From positions 1-64,000 of the forward strand of contig JBGSXL010000031.1 of the NCBI GenBank assembly GCA_041751425.1: a stretch of DNA of 64,000 nt, in the 5' to 3' direction. Made by a program: the position numbers and the translations under genes. Positions within the stretch are counted from its first letter, which is position 1, and every line of letters starts with the position of its first letter. Positions 1 to 9,019 of this stretch are shown here, in pieces. This DNA comes from JAVVEG01 sp041751425 (GTDB lineage: Bacteria; Pseudomonadota; Gammaproteobacteria; Pseudomonadales; Pseudohongiellaceae). Under the pieces are notes generated by a model. The model was not told the DNA's origin. It searched no databases and saw only the letters and a program-made list of their open reading frames with translations.

Positions 1-675
1 CCAACCGACTTTTGATGAACCGATAAAAGACAAAAAACCGACCCGTGAATCGGTGGCCATTTTTTCCGCAGCATCATTATCGCAGACTACAACCTGACAC
101 CAATCCTCAGGCATACCGGCTTCGTTTAACAAGTCCACAAATGCCAGGCAGGAGAGAGGCGTGGTAGTGGCAGGTTTAACGACCACCGGACACCCGGCGG
201 CAAAGGCAGTGATAGTCTGGTGAATGATCAGGTTCAAGGGGTGGTTGAAGGCGCTGATTGACACAACTACGCCAATGGGTTCGCGAGTGGTGAAGGCTAT
301 ACGATTTTGTGTTGCCTCGGTCAGACCCATTGGAATCTGTTTACCGGCAAGATGGGAAATGGTTTCCAGCGCGATCTTGACGCCATCAATTGCGCGCAAC
401 ACTTCCACCTTTGAATCTGTGTACGGCTTACCGCCTTCACTCAAGGCGGTTTGCGTCAATGACTCCACTCGTTCTTGCATGAGTTCTGTCACACGCTCCA
501 GTATTTCAATGCATTGCCAGGGTTCCAGCCAGCGCGATCGATCCTGAAAAAGTTTATGCGCTTTGTCCAGCGCACTCATAACCGATGCCGTGGAATTGAT
601 CGGAATTTCGCGGATAAGACTTTGATCGTAAGGGCGCAGCACTTTCAGTGTGCGCAGGTTACTCACAGTTGACAT
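1..675 (-). CDS. Aldehyde dehydrogenase family protein (partial, C-terminus outside window)
   Basis: About 225 residues of an NAD(P)-dependent aldehyde dehydrogenase, reading leftwards off the window edge. The visible part is the N-terminal cofactor-binding domain, with the conserved stretch REPIGVVVSISAFNHPLNLI and then KPATTTPLS, where the Lys contacts the NAD(P) phosphate in the family, and a GSSKVG motif at the edge. The catalytic Cys and Glu lie beyond the window. The ATG at 675-673 follows a GGAGAAA ribosome site. The start overlaps the 3' end of the acetolactate-synthase-like gene by 13 bases, so translational coupling is likely. Substrate unknown; the operon context suggests disposal of an aldehyde made by, or alongside, the ThDP enzyme. 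Confidence 0.9.
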   Translation of the reverse strand, partial: MSTVSNLRTLKVLRPYDQSLIREIPINSTASVMSALDKAHKLFQDRSRWLEPWQCIEILERVTELMQERVESLTQTALSEGGKPYTDSKVEVLRAIDGVKIALETISHLAGKQIPMGLTEATQNRIAFTTREPIGVVVSISAFNHPLNLIIHQTITAFAAGCPVVVKPATTTPLSCLAFVDLLNEAGMPEDWCQVVVCDNDAAEKMATDSRVGFLSFIGSSKVGW

Positions 676-2303
676 GTTTTCTCCTTGAGCAATATGTTCA
701 GAATGGCATGGTTGAGTGAATAGTCCACTGGCAACTCGATGACATGAACGCCGTCACTATTGAGACAGCTATCCAGCGTTTCCTGGAAATGTTGATCACT
801 CTGTATTAGGTGACCCTGTGCACCATAACTTTGGGCATAGGTCACAAAATCAGGGTTCCCGTAGTCCAGGCCAAAATTCTCGAAGCCCATGTCCTGCTGT
901 TTCCATTTAATCATGCCGTAAGCATTGTCGTTGAGAATGATCACCACGATATGCAACTTCAGGCGAACTGCGGTTTCGAGTTCCTGTGAATTCATCATGA
1001 AACCACCGTCACCGCATACGGCTACAACCTGTATATCCGGGTATAACATTTTAGCCATCATGGCACCGGAAAGACCGGCGCCCATGGTAGCCAGAGCGTT
1101 GTCCAGCAGCATGGTGTTGGCTGCATAACATTTATAATTACGGGCAAACCAGATCTTGTACACACCGTTATCCAGGCTAAGCATGGCATCATCGTTCAGC
1201 CTGTCCCGCAGCAAGTGCACCAGACGCTGCGGTAACATCGGAAACCGGCTATCTAGAAAATACTTTGACAGATGATGGTCCACTTCCTTTTTGATGACTT
1301 CGAAGTAGGAAAAGTCCCATTGCTCTTTCTTTTTAATCAATGCTGTCAATTGCTGCACGGAATACGCAATATCACCCACCACATTGAGTTGAGGAAAATA
1401 CACCGCATCCACTTCAGCGGGGGAGAAATTCACATGAATCACCTGCGAGCCGCCGTGCTTCATGAAAAAGGGCGGCTTTTCGACCACATCATGACCTACG
1501 TTGATAATCAGATCTGCCTTGTGTATCGCGCAATGCAGAAAGTCATGGTCGGACAAGGCGGCCGTGCCCAGATACAGTGCATGGCGCTCATCAACAACAC
1601 CCTTGCCCATTTGTGTGGTAAAAAAAGCAATGCCGGTGGACTCTACAAACTCCGTCAATGCCGCACAGACGCGTTTGCGATTGGCACCCGCGCCGATCAG
1701 AAGCAGTGGACTTTTTGCAGACTCAATCATGTTGGCTGCTTCACGCAATACTTCCTGGTCAGCATGAGAGCGATGATGACCGACAACAGGAAAAACGATG
1801 TCCGCGCACTCTTCTTTAGCAATATCCTCAGGCAACTCAAGGTGGACAGCGCCAGGTCGCTCCTCAATAGCCAGACGAAATGACTCGCGCACCAAAGAGG
1901 CGATGGTATTACCATTCACTATTTGTTTGGTGAATTTGGTGACAGGACGCATCAGGTCAACCACATCCAAAATCTGGAAGCGCCCCTGCTTGCTGGTCTT
2001 GATCGGTTTTTGTCCGGTAATCATCACCATGGGCATGGCACCCAGTTGGGCAAACGCGGCGGGCGTGACCAGATTAGTGGCACCCGGCCCAAGCGTTGCC
2101 AGACACACGCCTGGCTTACCTGTTAAACGCCCGTAGGTTGCTGCCATAAATCCCGCACCTTGCTCGTGTCGAGTGAGAATCAAGCGAATACTCGAGTTTT
2201 TCAACGAGTCTAGCAGATCGAGATTTTCTTCACCGGGAACGCCAAAAATATAATCGACATTCTCGTTCTCCAATGCTTTTACGAATAGATCGGATGCTTT
2301 CAT
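663..2303 (-). CDS. Acetolactate synthase-type thiamine diphosphate enzyme
   Basis: 546 residues, the full length of the ThDP-dependent decarboxylase/acetolactate synthase large-subunit family. The cofactor-activating Glu is E47 in RHEQGAG. The ThDP/Mg motif starts with GDGG at about 431 and ends with NDNAYG at about 458. The middle domain has the ALS-type LLLIGAGANRKR stretch. The family condenses two pyruvates to acetolactate, or acts on related 2-oxoacids. No small regulatory subunit gene adjoins it, which fits a catabolic enzyme better than the branched-chain amino-acid enzyme. ATG at 2303 is preceded by AAGGA at good spacing. It lies between a glutamate-synthase-like gene and an aldehyde dehydrogenase on the same strand, apparently one operon. 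The exact substrate is not decidable here. Confidence 0.85.
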   Translation of the reverse strand: MKASDLFVKALENENVDYIFGVPGEENLDLLDSLKNSSIRLILTRHEQGAGFMAATYGRLTGKPGVCLATLGPGATNLVTPAAFAQLGAMPMVMITGQKPIKTSKQGRFQILDVVDLMRPVTKFTKQIVNGNTIASLVRESFRLAIEERPGAVHLELPEDIAKEECADIVFPVVGHHRSHADQEVLREAANMIESAKSPLLLIGAGANRKRVCAALTEFVESTGIAFFTTQMGKGVVDERHALYLGTAALSDHDFLHCAIHKADLIINVGHDVVEKPPFFMKHGGSQVIHVNFSPAEVDAVYFPQLNVVGDIAYSVQQLTALIKKKEQWDFSYFEVIKKEVDHHLSKYFLDSRFPMLPQRLVHLLRDRLNDDAMLSLDNGVYKIWFARNYKCYAANTMLLDNALATMGAGLSGAMMAKMLYPDIQVVAVCGDGGFMMNSQELETAVRLKLHIVVIILNDNAYGMIKWKQQDMGFENFGLDYGNPDFVTYAQSYGAQGHLIQSDQHFQETLDSCLNSDGVHVIELPVDYSLNHAILNILLKEKTCQL

Positions 2304-2345
2304 GTGTTCGTCCTTTTTTGGGAGTTCGCTCTCATTGAAAAGTTG

Positions 2346-3935
2346 TCATGATCGCCACGCTGCCGCAGTCGCATGATTCCAGTTGTGTCGCCATTCCTCC
2401 GGTGTTGTGGAGTCATCCAGCAGGAAACCAACAGGGAGTGACGGATAGAGTTGGTCGTAGCTCATCACCTGACCTTGGTTGATGCGACGATTGATATAAC
2501 GTGATCGCATATCTTTCAGGCTATTCAGCCCCAGAATATTCAGTAATTCTGCCAGAGCAGAGAGAGTTGAATGATGGTAATTGGCAACCCGCGCACCTTT
2601 ATCAGTCACATCCAATTGTTTATAGCGCACAGGGTTCTGTGTGGTGATGCCTGTCGGGCATTCGTTGGTGTTGCAACGTCGAGATTGTATGCAGCCCATC
2701 GCCAGCATCATGCCTCGCGCCGAGTTCACCGCATCTGCCCCCAAGGCAATCAGACGCAGCATGTGGAAAGCAGAAAACATATGGCCTGCGGCAATGATCG
2801 TAAGCTGATCGCGCACACCGATTCCGCGCAATGCATTGTGTACAAAGCGCAGCGCATCACGCAGCGGCATACCAACGGAATTGGTCAACTCCACCGGGGC
2901 CGCACCGGTCCCGCCCTCTCCACCATCCACGGTGATAAAATCAGGTACGATTCCGGTTTCCTTCATGGCTTTACAGATACTCAGAAATTCCACTTTATTG
3001 CCCACACAGAGCTTGAAACCTACGGGTTTGCCTCCGGAGCGATCGCGAAGTTTGACAATAAATTCCAGCAATCCACGAGGGCTGGAAAAAGCCGAATGCG
3101 CAGGAGGGGAAAGGACATCCTGACCCATTGGCACAAGACGAATATCAGCAATTTCCTGAGTCAGCTTGGCTGCGGGTAATACGCCTCCGTGTCCGGGCTT
3201 GGCGCCTTGAGATATTTTGATCTCGATCATTTTGACGACATCCAGCTTTGCGCTTTTCTCAAACAGGTCAACGTCAAATTCGCCGGCTTCGTTGCGGCAA
3301 CCAAAGTAACCAGTGCCAATCTGCCAGACAAGGTCACCACCATGTTCCAGATGCCACGGGCTGATGCCACCCTCGCCGGTGTTATGGGAAAAGTTATTTA
3401 GTCTTGCTCCCCGGTTGAGTGCCATAACGGCATTGCGACTCAGTGCACCAAAGCTCATTGCAGAAATGTTCAAGGGCGATGCCGAGTAAGGTTGAGTGCA
3501 CGCCGGTCCACCAATAATGATTCGCAAGTCATGTTGATTACAGCTGGTAGGCGATATTGAATGATTCAGCCACTCGTAACCATCACTGTATACGTTAAAA
3601 ATTGTCCCAAACGCGCGCGTATCATCGTCTTTTTTGGCTCGCTGATAGATAAGGCTGCGAAACTCCCGGTTTATCGGCCTGCCGTCGGTGTCTGATTCCA
3701 CAAAGTATTGCTGCATCTCGGTCCGAACGGATTCGAATATATAACGCATATGTCCGATAATCGGATAGATCCGCAGAATCGTGTGTTTGCGCTGTAAAAC
3801 ATCGTAGAGTGCGAGCGAAAAAAGCGGTAGCAATATCAACCAGGCCCAGTGCAGAGCTGGCCAACGTTGTGCCAGCAATAAAACAACAGCACTGATTGCA
3901 ACACTGCAATATATAAATTTCTGGCGATAAATCAT
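2346..3935 (-). CDS. FMN-binding glutamate synthase-like protein, membrane-anchored
   Basis: 529 residues. Two hydrophobic segments near residues 8-48 suggest an N-terminal membrane anchor. The rest matches the FMN/iron-sulfur synthase domain of glutamate synthase: SAMSFGALSRNAV near the domain start, SQGAKPGHGG, VDGGEGGTGAAP, and three Cys at about 415, 421 and 426 (CIQSRRCNTNEC) expected to hold a 3Fe-4S cluster. There is no glutaminase domain. Such stand-alone 'FMN-binding glutamate synthase family' proteins are widespread but their physiological reaction is poorly known. It is first in the minus-strand operon, with 42 bases before the ThDP enzyme. The ribosome site before ATG at 3935 is weak (GAGA). 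Confidence 0.85.
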   Translation of the reverse strand: MIYRQKFIYCSVAISAVVLLLAQRWPALHWAWLILLPLFSLALYDVLQRKHTILRIYPIIGHMRYIFESVRTEMQQYFVESDTDGRPINREFRSLIYQRAKKDDDTRAFGTIFNVYSDGYEWLNHSISPTSCNQHDLRIIIGGPACTQPYSASPLNISAMSFGALSRNAVMALNRGARLNNFSHNTGEGGISPWHLEHGGDLVWQIGTGYFGCRNEAGEFDVDLFEKSAKLDVVKMIEIKISQGAKPGHGGVLPAAKLTQEIADIRLVPMGQDVLSPPAHSAFSSPRGLLEFIVKLRDRSGGKPVGFKLCVGNKVEFLSICKAMKETGIVPDFITVDGGEGGTGAAPVELTNSVGMPLRDALRFVHNALRGIGVRDQLTIIAAGHMFSAFHMLRLIALGADAVNSARGMMLAMGCIQSRRCNTNECPTGITTQNPVRYKQLDVTDKGARVANYHHSTLSALAELLNILGLNSLKDMRSRYINRRINQGQVMSYDQLYPSLPVGFLLDDSTTPEEWRHNWNHATAAAWRS

Positions 3936-4058
3936 GCGTAACGTCTCTTGTATCTTGGGGTTATATCAGGTGTGGGTGATGCGCTGAAGAAAACACCAGC
4001 TTGGCATTTAGACATGTTATGCGCCTGAATGTTACTGTTTGACAAGGATCAGGGAGTC

Positions 4059-4614
4059 TTAAGTATAGGAAGAATAAACAGATATTCCATAACGGTCGAG
4101 GCTGGTATGCAGAAAATGCAGGAGCATTTTTCTGCGAGGGGCGAACACACCATGGAAGCGGGTGAGGTTGACCCTCGGCTTGGGCACTAATGCAGCGAGT
4201 CTCGCTATGGCCGCTCCTGCGCATCCCTGCGCCCGCGGCATACCGTACATCCTGTACATAAAATCCAGTGGCTCGAAGATGACGTGGGTAGTGCCATCCT
4301 GGTAAGGTGTCTTGAGCGCATAGCGCACCCGGCCATCACGAGTCAGCGCCAGCTTCTTTCTGTCATGCGGCCGCACTGCCACGCCGGCGTGCAGTGAAAA
4401 GCCACCGGCCTTGGCCACCGGACTGAAACGATCCTCCTCATTTTGCTGCGGGAAAAGGGTTTGCAGGGTAAGGACTTTTTTGCCCTGCTGAGGCCCGATG
4501 GCGATGCGGTAAGTAATGCTGTGCCCGTGCACCTGCTGCATGGAGTTGATTTTCCAGATGGTCCAGGGTCAGACTGCTGTTCTCCTGGTCTTGGGTCAGC
4601 ACGCCTTCCTTCAC
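4059..4614 (-). pseudogene. IS91-family transposase remnant
   Basis: Two overlapping reading frames carry pieces of the C-terminal part of an IS91/ISCR-type Y2 transposase. One frame (about 4480-4614) reads LTQDQENSSLTLD and then RASAGQK. The other (about 4130-4541) reads TYRIAIGPQQGKKVLTLQTL, GGFSLHAGVAV, GRVRYALKTPYQDGTTHVIF, EPLDF and ARLAALVPKPRVNLTRFHGV. The frame changes near 4500. The Cys-rich stretch expected between KKL and the SLT.DGRVRY segment is missing, which I read as an internal deletion, and about 17 codons are inserted at 4209-4259. No catalytic tyrosines or element ends are visible. It is a dead fragment fused to a hydrolase fragment at about 4615. Family assignment is from remembered IS91 motifs. 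Confidence 0.72.
4209..4259 (-). repeat. In-frame 51-bp insertion in the IS91 remnant
   Basis: Seventeen codons (beginning ATGTACAGGATGTACGGTAT) split the normally continuous transposase text EPLDF|IARLAALVP. They encode a peptide starting MYRMYGMPRAQ. The insert contains an imperfect tandem of ATGTACGG-like units and a GC-rich GCGCAGGGATGCGCAGGAGCG stretch, so it looks like a small repeat element rather than transposase sequence. A genome-wide copy count was not possible. Confidence 0.5.
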
Positions 4615-4803
4615 CAGCATGCCGCCCATGGAGTGACCGAGAATGGCGGCTCTTTCGATGCCCAGGTGATCAAGCAGCTTTTTGGAATCGGATGCAAAGA
4701 TATGCAGGTTGTACGGGATATCCAGTTTGGAGGAGAACCCGTCGACGTGCGAGGTCATCAATGTCGCCCCACAGCTATCCGGCCTCCCGGGACAAGCCGC
4801 CAT
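4615..4803 (-). pseudogene. Alpha/beta-hydrolase fragment fused to the IS91 remnant
   Basis: About 60 codons encode the nucleophile-elbow region of an alpha/beta hydrolase: IPYNLHIFASDSKKLLDHLG then AAILGHSMGGML, where GHSMGG carries the nucleophile Ser. The hydrolase text stops at about 4615 and continues in frame into IS91-type sequence. Upstream of IPYNL the text is already degenerate. Neither the oxyanion-hole region nor the catalytic Asp and His are present, so it cannot be a working enzyme. It is most simply a hydrolase gene destroyed by insertion and deletion of an IS91-like element. Confidence 0.65.
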
Positions 4804-4842
4804 CCTATTGGTTAGCCGTAAACGATCAGTTGTAACTTCACC

Positions 4843-5592
4843 TTAAGCCGTCACAGCCCCTTTGCTCCGTCTACCCATCGGAATAATCATCGGCACCTGC
4901 TGGCGGTAAGCGCGGTAGTCTTCGCCTAACGCGGTAATAAGGTCGCGTTCTTCCCATTGAATGGCCACCAAAATATAAACGGTCGTGACGATGGCAAACA
5001 ACAGGTGAGTGACGGTCATGGTAGGAATACACCAGAAAGCGAACAACCAGCCCAGGTATAGGGGATGACGGACAAATTTATACGGACCCGGTGTTGTAAA
5101 ACGCAGCGGCGTGTAAACTTGCCCGCGGAAATAGGTCCACACCTGCCGGAGGCCAAACAGATCGAAGTGATTGATTAAAAATGTGGAAATGAGCACAAGC
5201 GACCAGCCAAAACCAAAACCGGTCCACAATGCGATAACCCCGAGAGGATTTTCCACTTGCCAGATAACGCCGCCCAATGGTTGCCAGAAAACAAACAACA
5301 CAATCAAAGCCAGGCTGGAAAACAAGGTATAAGTGCTACGCTCTGCAGCGGCGGGAATAATCTGCGTCCACCAGTGTTTGAACGCCGGCCGCGCCATGAT
5401 GCTGTGTTGCAGCGCGAACAGGGTCAGTAGCATCAGGTTGGTCGCCACTGCTATCGGCAAACTTACCTGGGGCGGCGAATCCATGCCTTTCGGCACAATG
5501 AAGTCGCCCACAAAACCAAGCGCATACAAAAATGTGATGAAGAAAATCAGGTAGCAGATGACGCCGTAGAGCAGTATCAGGGTGCGTTTCAT
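4843..5592 (-). CDS. mddA: Methanethiol S-methyltransferase-like membrane protein
   Basis: 249 residues with about five membrane helices and the isoprenylcysteine methyltransferase-type C-terminus (RHPLYLGWLFAFW, then a WEERDL segment). The overall pattern matches MddA, which methylates methanethiol to dimethyl sulfide using SAM: FLYALGFVGDFIVPK, LFALQHSIMARPAFKHWWT, STFLINHFDLFGLRQVW and FTTPGPYKFVRHPLYLGW. No neighbouring sulfur gene supports the substrate, so the name rests on family resemblance. ATG at 5592. The gene stands alone between the hydrolase/IS91 debris and the LuxR-type gene. Confidence 0.8.
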   Translation of the reverse strand: MKRTLILLYGVICYLIFFITFLYALGFVGDFIVPKGMDSPPQVSLPIAVATNLMLLTLFALQHSIMARPAFKHWWTQIIPAAAERSTYTLFSSLALIVLFVFWQPLGGVIWQVENPLGVIALWTGFGFGWSLVLISTFLINHFDLFGLRQVWTYFRGQVYTPLRFTTPGPYKFVRHPLYLGWLFAFWCIPTMTVTHLLFAIVTTVYILVAIQWEERDLITALGEDYRAYRQQVPMIIPMGRRSKGAVTA

Positions 5593-5746
5593 TTTATGAA
5601 TCCTTCTTTATGACCTATCTCAAAAACTGAGATCGGTTCTGAAAGAAGTCAGGGTAGCCAGATTCCTCCTCGTCCGCGTGAGGCCCTTGTCCCAGTCGAA
5701 GCGGTGATAAGCGGAAACATTGAAAAAAATCGGGACATATGTCCCG

Positions 5747-6832
5747 TCAACGCTCGCCAGCCCCGCCAATGCCAAGGTCGCGGGCCATGACAATCGCCTC
5801 CGCCCTGCGGCTGACACCGAGTTTACTGAAAATGTGGGTGATATGGTTGCGCACCGTCTTGTCCGTGATTTGCAGCTGGCCCGCGATTTGAGCATTACTG
5901 AAACCCCGGGCGATAAAGTCCAATATGTCCCGTTCCCGTTGGGTCAATTCGCTTAAGGTTTCAATCTTTTGGATCTGCGTTTGCCCGGCGCCGACCGCCA
6001 AAAAACGCCTGACGTGTTGGCGAAACTCGGCCCAGGCGGGCTCCGGTTCCAACAGAATGTGATTGTTACTGTCCAGCGGCACGAATTCAGCGCCGGGAAT
6101 CAGAGCCGCCAACCGCCGGCCCTCTTCAAACGGAATACACATATCGTTGCGGGCGTGTAAGACCAACGTTGGTGCCGCAACCTCTTCTGCCAGGGCACTG
6201 ACATTAAGATCGTAAAGCGCGGTCTCCATGCGGGCCGCGGTTTCCGGCGTGGCCGACACCCTCGCCAGTTCGTTCAGTTGATGCTGTTGTTCGCTGTTTC
6301 CTTCCGGCATCAGCAACGTTGAAAACAATTGCCTGAACGCCGGATTCGCCTTACCCCATCCCAGACGGATGGCATTGATCATGGTTTCCGCTTCCAATCT
6401 CTGATCGGGCGTCAATTGCCGGTGAAACCGGCCGCGGGCATAGCCGCCACAAAGAATCAAATGCGAAACGCGCTGCGGATAACTTACCGCGTAGGCAACC
6501 GCCACCGCCGCCCCTTGCGATATTCCCAACACCGGAAAGCGTTCCAGCCCGGCTGCCACGGTAATGGCGTGCATATCAGCGACAAAGGCATCGAGGGAAA
6601 AATGCGTGACCTGTCGATCCGACAAGCCGCTACCCCGCACATCGTACCGGACGAGGGTATGATGGGCGGAAAACTCTTCCAACCAATGCCGCCACACCGG
6701 CCAATCATGTTCCAAATGGGTTAAGTAATTAGCCGCCTTTACCAACGGCGGCCCCGATCCGGTAACCGCATACGCCAGCCGTACTCCCTCGTCGGAGGTG
6801 CACAGACGGATCTTTTGGGCGATAGGCTTCAT
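5747..6832 (-). CDS. Alpha/beta-hydrolase fused to LuxR-type DNA-binding domain
   Basis: 361 residues. Residues about 15-285 form an alpha/beta hydrolase, with the nucleophile elbow GISQG (S105), an acid in HARNDMCIP and a His in NNHILLEP. Residues about 295-355 form a LuxR/GerE helix-turn-helix (LTQRERDILDFIARGFSNAQ, KTVRNHITHIFSKLGVSRRA). This architecture is known among 'alpha/beta fold hydrolase - LuxR' regulators. The hydrolase part may sense or cleave a small ligand. The open frame continues upstream to 7045, but ATG at 6832 has a GGGAGCAAAGG ribosome site and begins the conserved text, so I chose it. Target genes are unknown; mddA lies just downstream on the same strand (154-base gap). 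Confidence 0.85.
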   Translation of the reverse strand: MKPIAQKIRLCTSDEGVRLAYAVTGSGPPLVKAANYLTHLEHDWPVWRHWLEEFSAHHTLVRYDVRGSGLSDRQVTHFSLDAFVADMHAITVAAGLERFPVLGISQGAAVAVAYAVSYPQRVSHLILCGGYARGRFHRQLTPDQRLEAETMINAIRLGWGKANPAFRQLFSTLLMPEGNSEQQHQLNELARVSATPETAARMETALYDLNVSALAEEVAAPTLVLHARNDMCIPFEEGRRLAALIPGAEFVPLDSNNHILLEPEPAWAEFRQHVRRFLAVGAGQTQIQKIETLSELTQRERDILDFIARGFSNAQIAGQLQITDKTVRNHITHIFSKLGVSRRAEAIVMARDLGIGGAGER

Positions 6833-7089
6833 CAATGACCTTTGCTCCCATCGAGAATCAGAATCTCGGTCCATGGACTTTAGGTCAAAGGGGCCGAGCA
6901 ACAAACGCGAACTTGTCGTCGGCGCTGAATTCGCATGACTTATAGAGGTTGTGAGTAGGCTCACGTCTTGATCCAGTCTGAAGCATGCCCCTTTTGACGG
7001 CCAGAACGAACGCGTATTAAAGCCTGCTTTACTTGCTGCTCGCAATATTAAAGGGTGCTTTAATGCAATTTGGTAAGATGGAACTGCTA

Positions 7090-7989
7090 CTAAACATACT
7101 CACCAGCACCATCTTTCCCTGCAGCGTCGAGCTTGTCTTTCGTACGCAGTTCAAAGTCGCTCGCATCATGACGTTCCGGAAGCTGTTTGGATTCGTCGCC
7201 CCAGGTGCGATTAACCATGCAGCCGCGTTTGACCGCCGCGCGGGCATTGATGGACGCAGCCCAGCGCTGGACGTGCTGGTACTGCGTGACATTCAGGAAC
7301 TCGCCCGCCTCGTAGAGACGGCCCAGCACCAGAGCGCCGTACCATGGCCAATTGGCGATATCTGCCAACGTGTACTCGTCACCGGCAAGGTATTCATGCT
7401 CAGCCAGCGTGCGGTCCAGCACGTCGAGTTGGCGTTTAACCTCCATTGTGTAGCGGTCAATCGGGTATTTCATAGGCTCCGGCGCGTAGGCGTAAAAGTG
7501 CCCGAATCCGCCGCCCAGAAATGGCGCACTGCCAATATTCCAGAACAACCAGCTCAGCGTTTCTGCCCGTGTGGGACCGCCGGCAGCAAGAAAGGCACTA
7601 AACTTCTCAGCAAGGTGCAACAAAATGGCGCCGGATTCGAACACCCTCACGGGATGTTTTTCGCTGAGGTCGAGCAGGGCCGGAATCTTCGAGTTCGGAT
7701 TGACGGCCACAAAGCCGCTGGAGAACTGCTCCCCGTCCAGAATTTTGGTGGGCCAGGCATCGTACTCAGCATCGGCATGACCCATTGCCAGCAGCTCCTC
7801 AAACAGTATTGTGACTTTCACGCCGTTGGGTGTGCCCAGTGAATAAAGCTGGAAAGGGTGTTTTCCAACAGGTAATTCCTGTTCGTGTGTGGCACCGGAT
7901 TCCGGGCGATTTATGCCGGCGAACCGGCCGCCGCTCACTTGATCCTGCGTCCATACGTTGGGTGGGGTATAGCCTTTGTTGTCATTCAT
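7090..7989 (-). CDS. yghU: YghU-type glutathione S-transferase
   Basis: 299 residues with very high similarity to the remembered E. coli YghU sequence: GKHPFQLYSLGTPNGVKVTI, SSGFVAVNPNSKIPALLD, RVFESGAILLHLAEKF, APFLGGGFGHFYAYAPEP and the C-terminal ERHDASDFE. It has a thioredoxin-fold N-terminal domain and an all-helical C-terminal domain. The family shows disulfide-bond reductase and organic-peroxide activity with glutathione. ATG at 7989 overlaps the stop of egtD as ATGA, so the two are probably translationally coupled. A longer in-frame start at 8037 would lie inside egtD and is less likely. The link with ergothioneine genes suggests a shared thiol-redox role. Confidence 0.93.
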   Translation of the reverse strand: MNDNKGYTPPNVWTQDQVSGGRFAGINRPESGATHEQELPVGKHPFQLYSLGTPNGVKVTILFEELLAMGHADAEYDAWPTKILDGEQFSSGFVAVNPNSKIPALLDLSEKHPVRVFESGAILLHLAEKFSAFLAAGGPTRAETLSWLFWNIGSAPFLGGGFGHFYAYAPEPMKYPIDRYTMEVKRQLDVLDRTLAEHEYLAGDEYTLADIANWPWYGALVLGRLYEAGEFLNVTQYQHVQRWAASINARAAVKRGCMVNRTWGDESKQLPERHDASDFELRTKDKLDAAGKDGAGEYV

Positions 7990-9005
7990 GCGGATGCTCC
8001 ATTTATAATTCTTTTGTTTGTTCTCTTCACTTGCCAAAGAGAGTCGATAAAACGCTCTTCTGGATCAGTAAAATTTTCCACAATGATACAACCCGTTTGA
8101 TGGCACAGGAATTCGATATCGGTCGGCAGGAACTTGAAGGAATACTCCAGATGTATGGGTTCAAAGGCGGCAAAGGAAAATTCCTTCTGCAATGCGTCAA
8201 TAAAGACACGTTGTTCCCTTAACGCCAGCAAATAGCTTTCCATGGCTCCCAGCACCGGATTGTACGCTGCGTAATGCTGAAAACCGGAAAGGTCGAAATT
8301 GCCACCCAGTTCGCGATTGATACGCGTCAACAAATTCAGATTGAAGTCGCGCGTGTAGTGGCTGGAATCGCTGTAAGCGTTGATGAGCTCTGCGATGTCT
8401 TTCTTCAGGTCGAAACCGATTAACAAGTAATCATCGGGGTTCAAACTGTCGCAGAGTCGGCGCAGGAAGCTCTGGCTCTGAAAGCGGTTAAAATTGCCGA
8501 TATTGGAGCCCAGGAACAGCACCAGCTGCCGATTTCCTGAACGCTCACGCACGAAACGCAGACCGTCAAAGTAATCGCCAATCAATCCCTGTACAGACAG
8601 ATTGGGCTTCTCGCGTATAGTTTCCCCGAGCATATCCATCGCCCTGTCCGAGATGTCGACAGGGTAGAAATTGACCGCCACTCCGGCATCTAGAAAGCCA
8701 TCGATAATGAGTTCGCTTTTGTGTCCGTCACCGGCGCCAAGCTCAATGATATCGATCTCGCCTTCATTCAGTATGCCAGGCAAGCGGTTGCTGATGGCGT
8801 TGAGTATGCCGTACTCGGTACGGGTCAGATAATAGTCTTCGTGCTGGCTGATGGCGCGAAACAACTCGCTGCCAATATCATCATAGAAATACTTGGCTGA
8901 CAGATGTTTCGTCGTGCTGCTGAAACCGGTGAGTACATCGGCTGCAAATTGATTCGCTTCATGTTCGTAGCCATCAGGGATCTGCTCTAATCTCGACACA
9001 TTCAT
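7986..9005 (-). CDS. egtD: L-histidine N-alpha-methyltransferase EgtD
   Basis: 339 residues. The family makes hercynine by trimethylating the alpha-amine of histidine with SAM, the first step of ergothioneine synthesis. Motifs include GFSSTTKHLSAKYFYDDIGS, DYYLTRTEYGIL, the SAM-site IIELGAGDGHKSE, LFLGSNIGNF and LLIGFDLKKD. The open frame extends to 9152, but ATG at 9005 has an AGAGGA ribosome site seven bases away and starts just before the conserved region, so I use it. It follows egtB by 14 bases and overlaps yghU by four. No egtA, egtC or egtE lies nearby. Confidence 0.95.
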   Translation of the reverse strand: MNVSRLEQIPDGYEHEANQFAADVLTGFSSTTKHLSAKYFYDDIGSELFRAISQHEDYYLTRTEYGILNAISNRLPGILNEGEIDIIELGAGDGHKSELIIDGFLDAGVAVNFYPVDISDRAMDMLGETIREKPNLSVQGLIGDYFDGLRFVRERSGNRQLVLFLGSNIGNFNRFQSQSFLRRLCDSLNPDDYLLIGFDLKKDIAELINAYSDSSHYTRDFNLNLLTRINRELGGNFDLSGFQHYAAYNPVLGAMESYLLALREQRVFIDALQKEFSFAAFEPIHLEYSFKFLPTDIEFLCHQTGCIIVENFTDPEERFIDSLWQVKRTNKRIINGASA

Positions 9006-9019
9006 TGGGGATCCTCTAC

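Noticed and set aside
1272..1883. 203-codon open frame on the plus strand
   Set aside because: It lies wholly inside the ThDP enzyme gene on the other strand, and its translation shows no family motif.
7033..7842. 269-codon open frame on the plus strand
   Set aside because: It is antisense to the YghU gene, which matches a known protein along its length.
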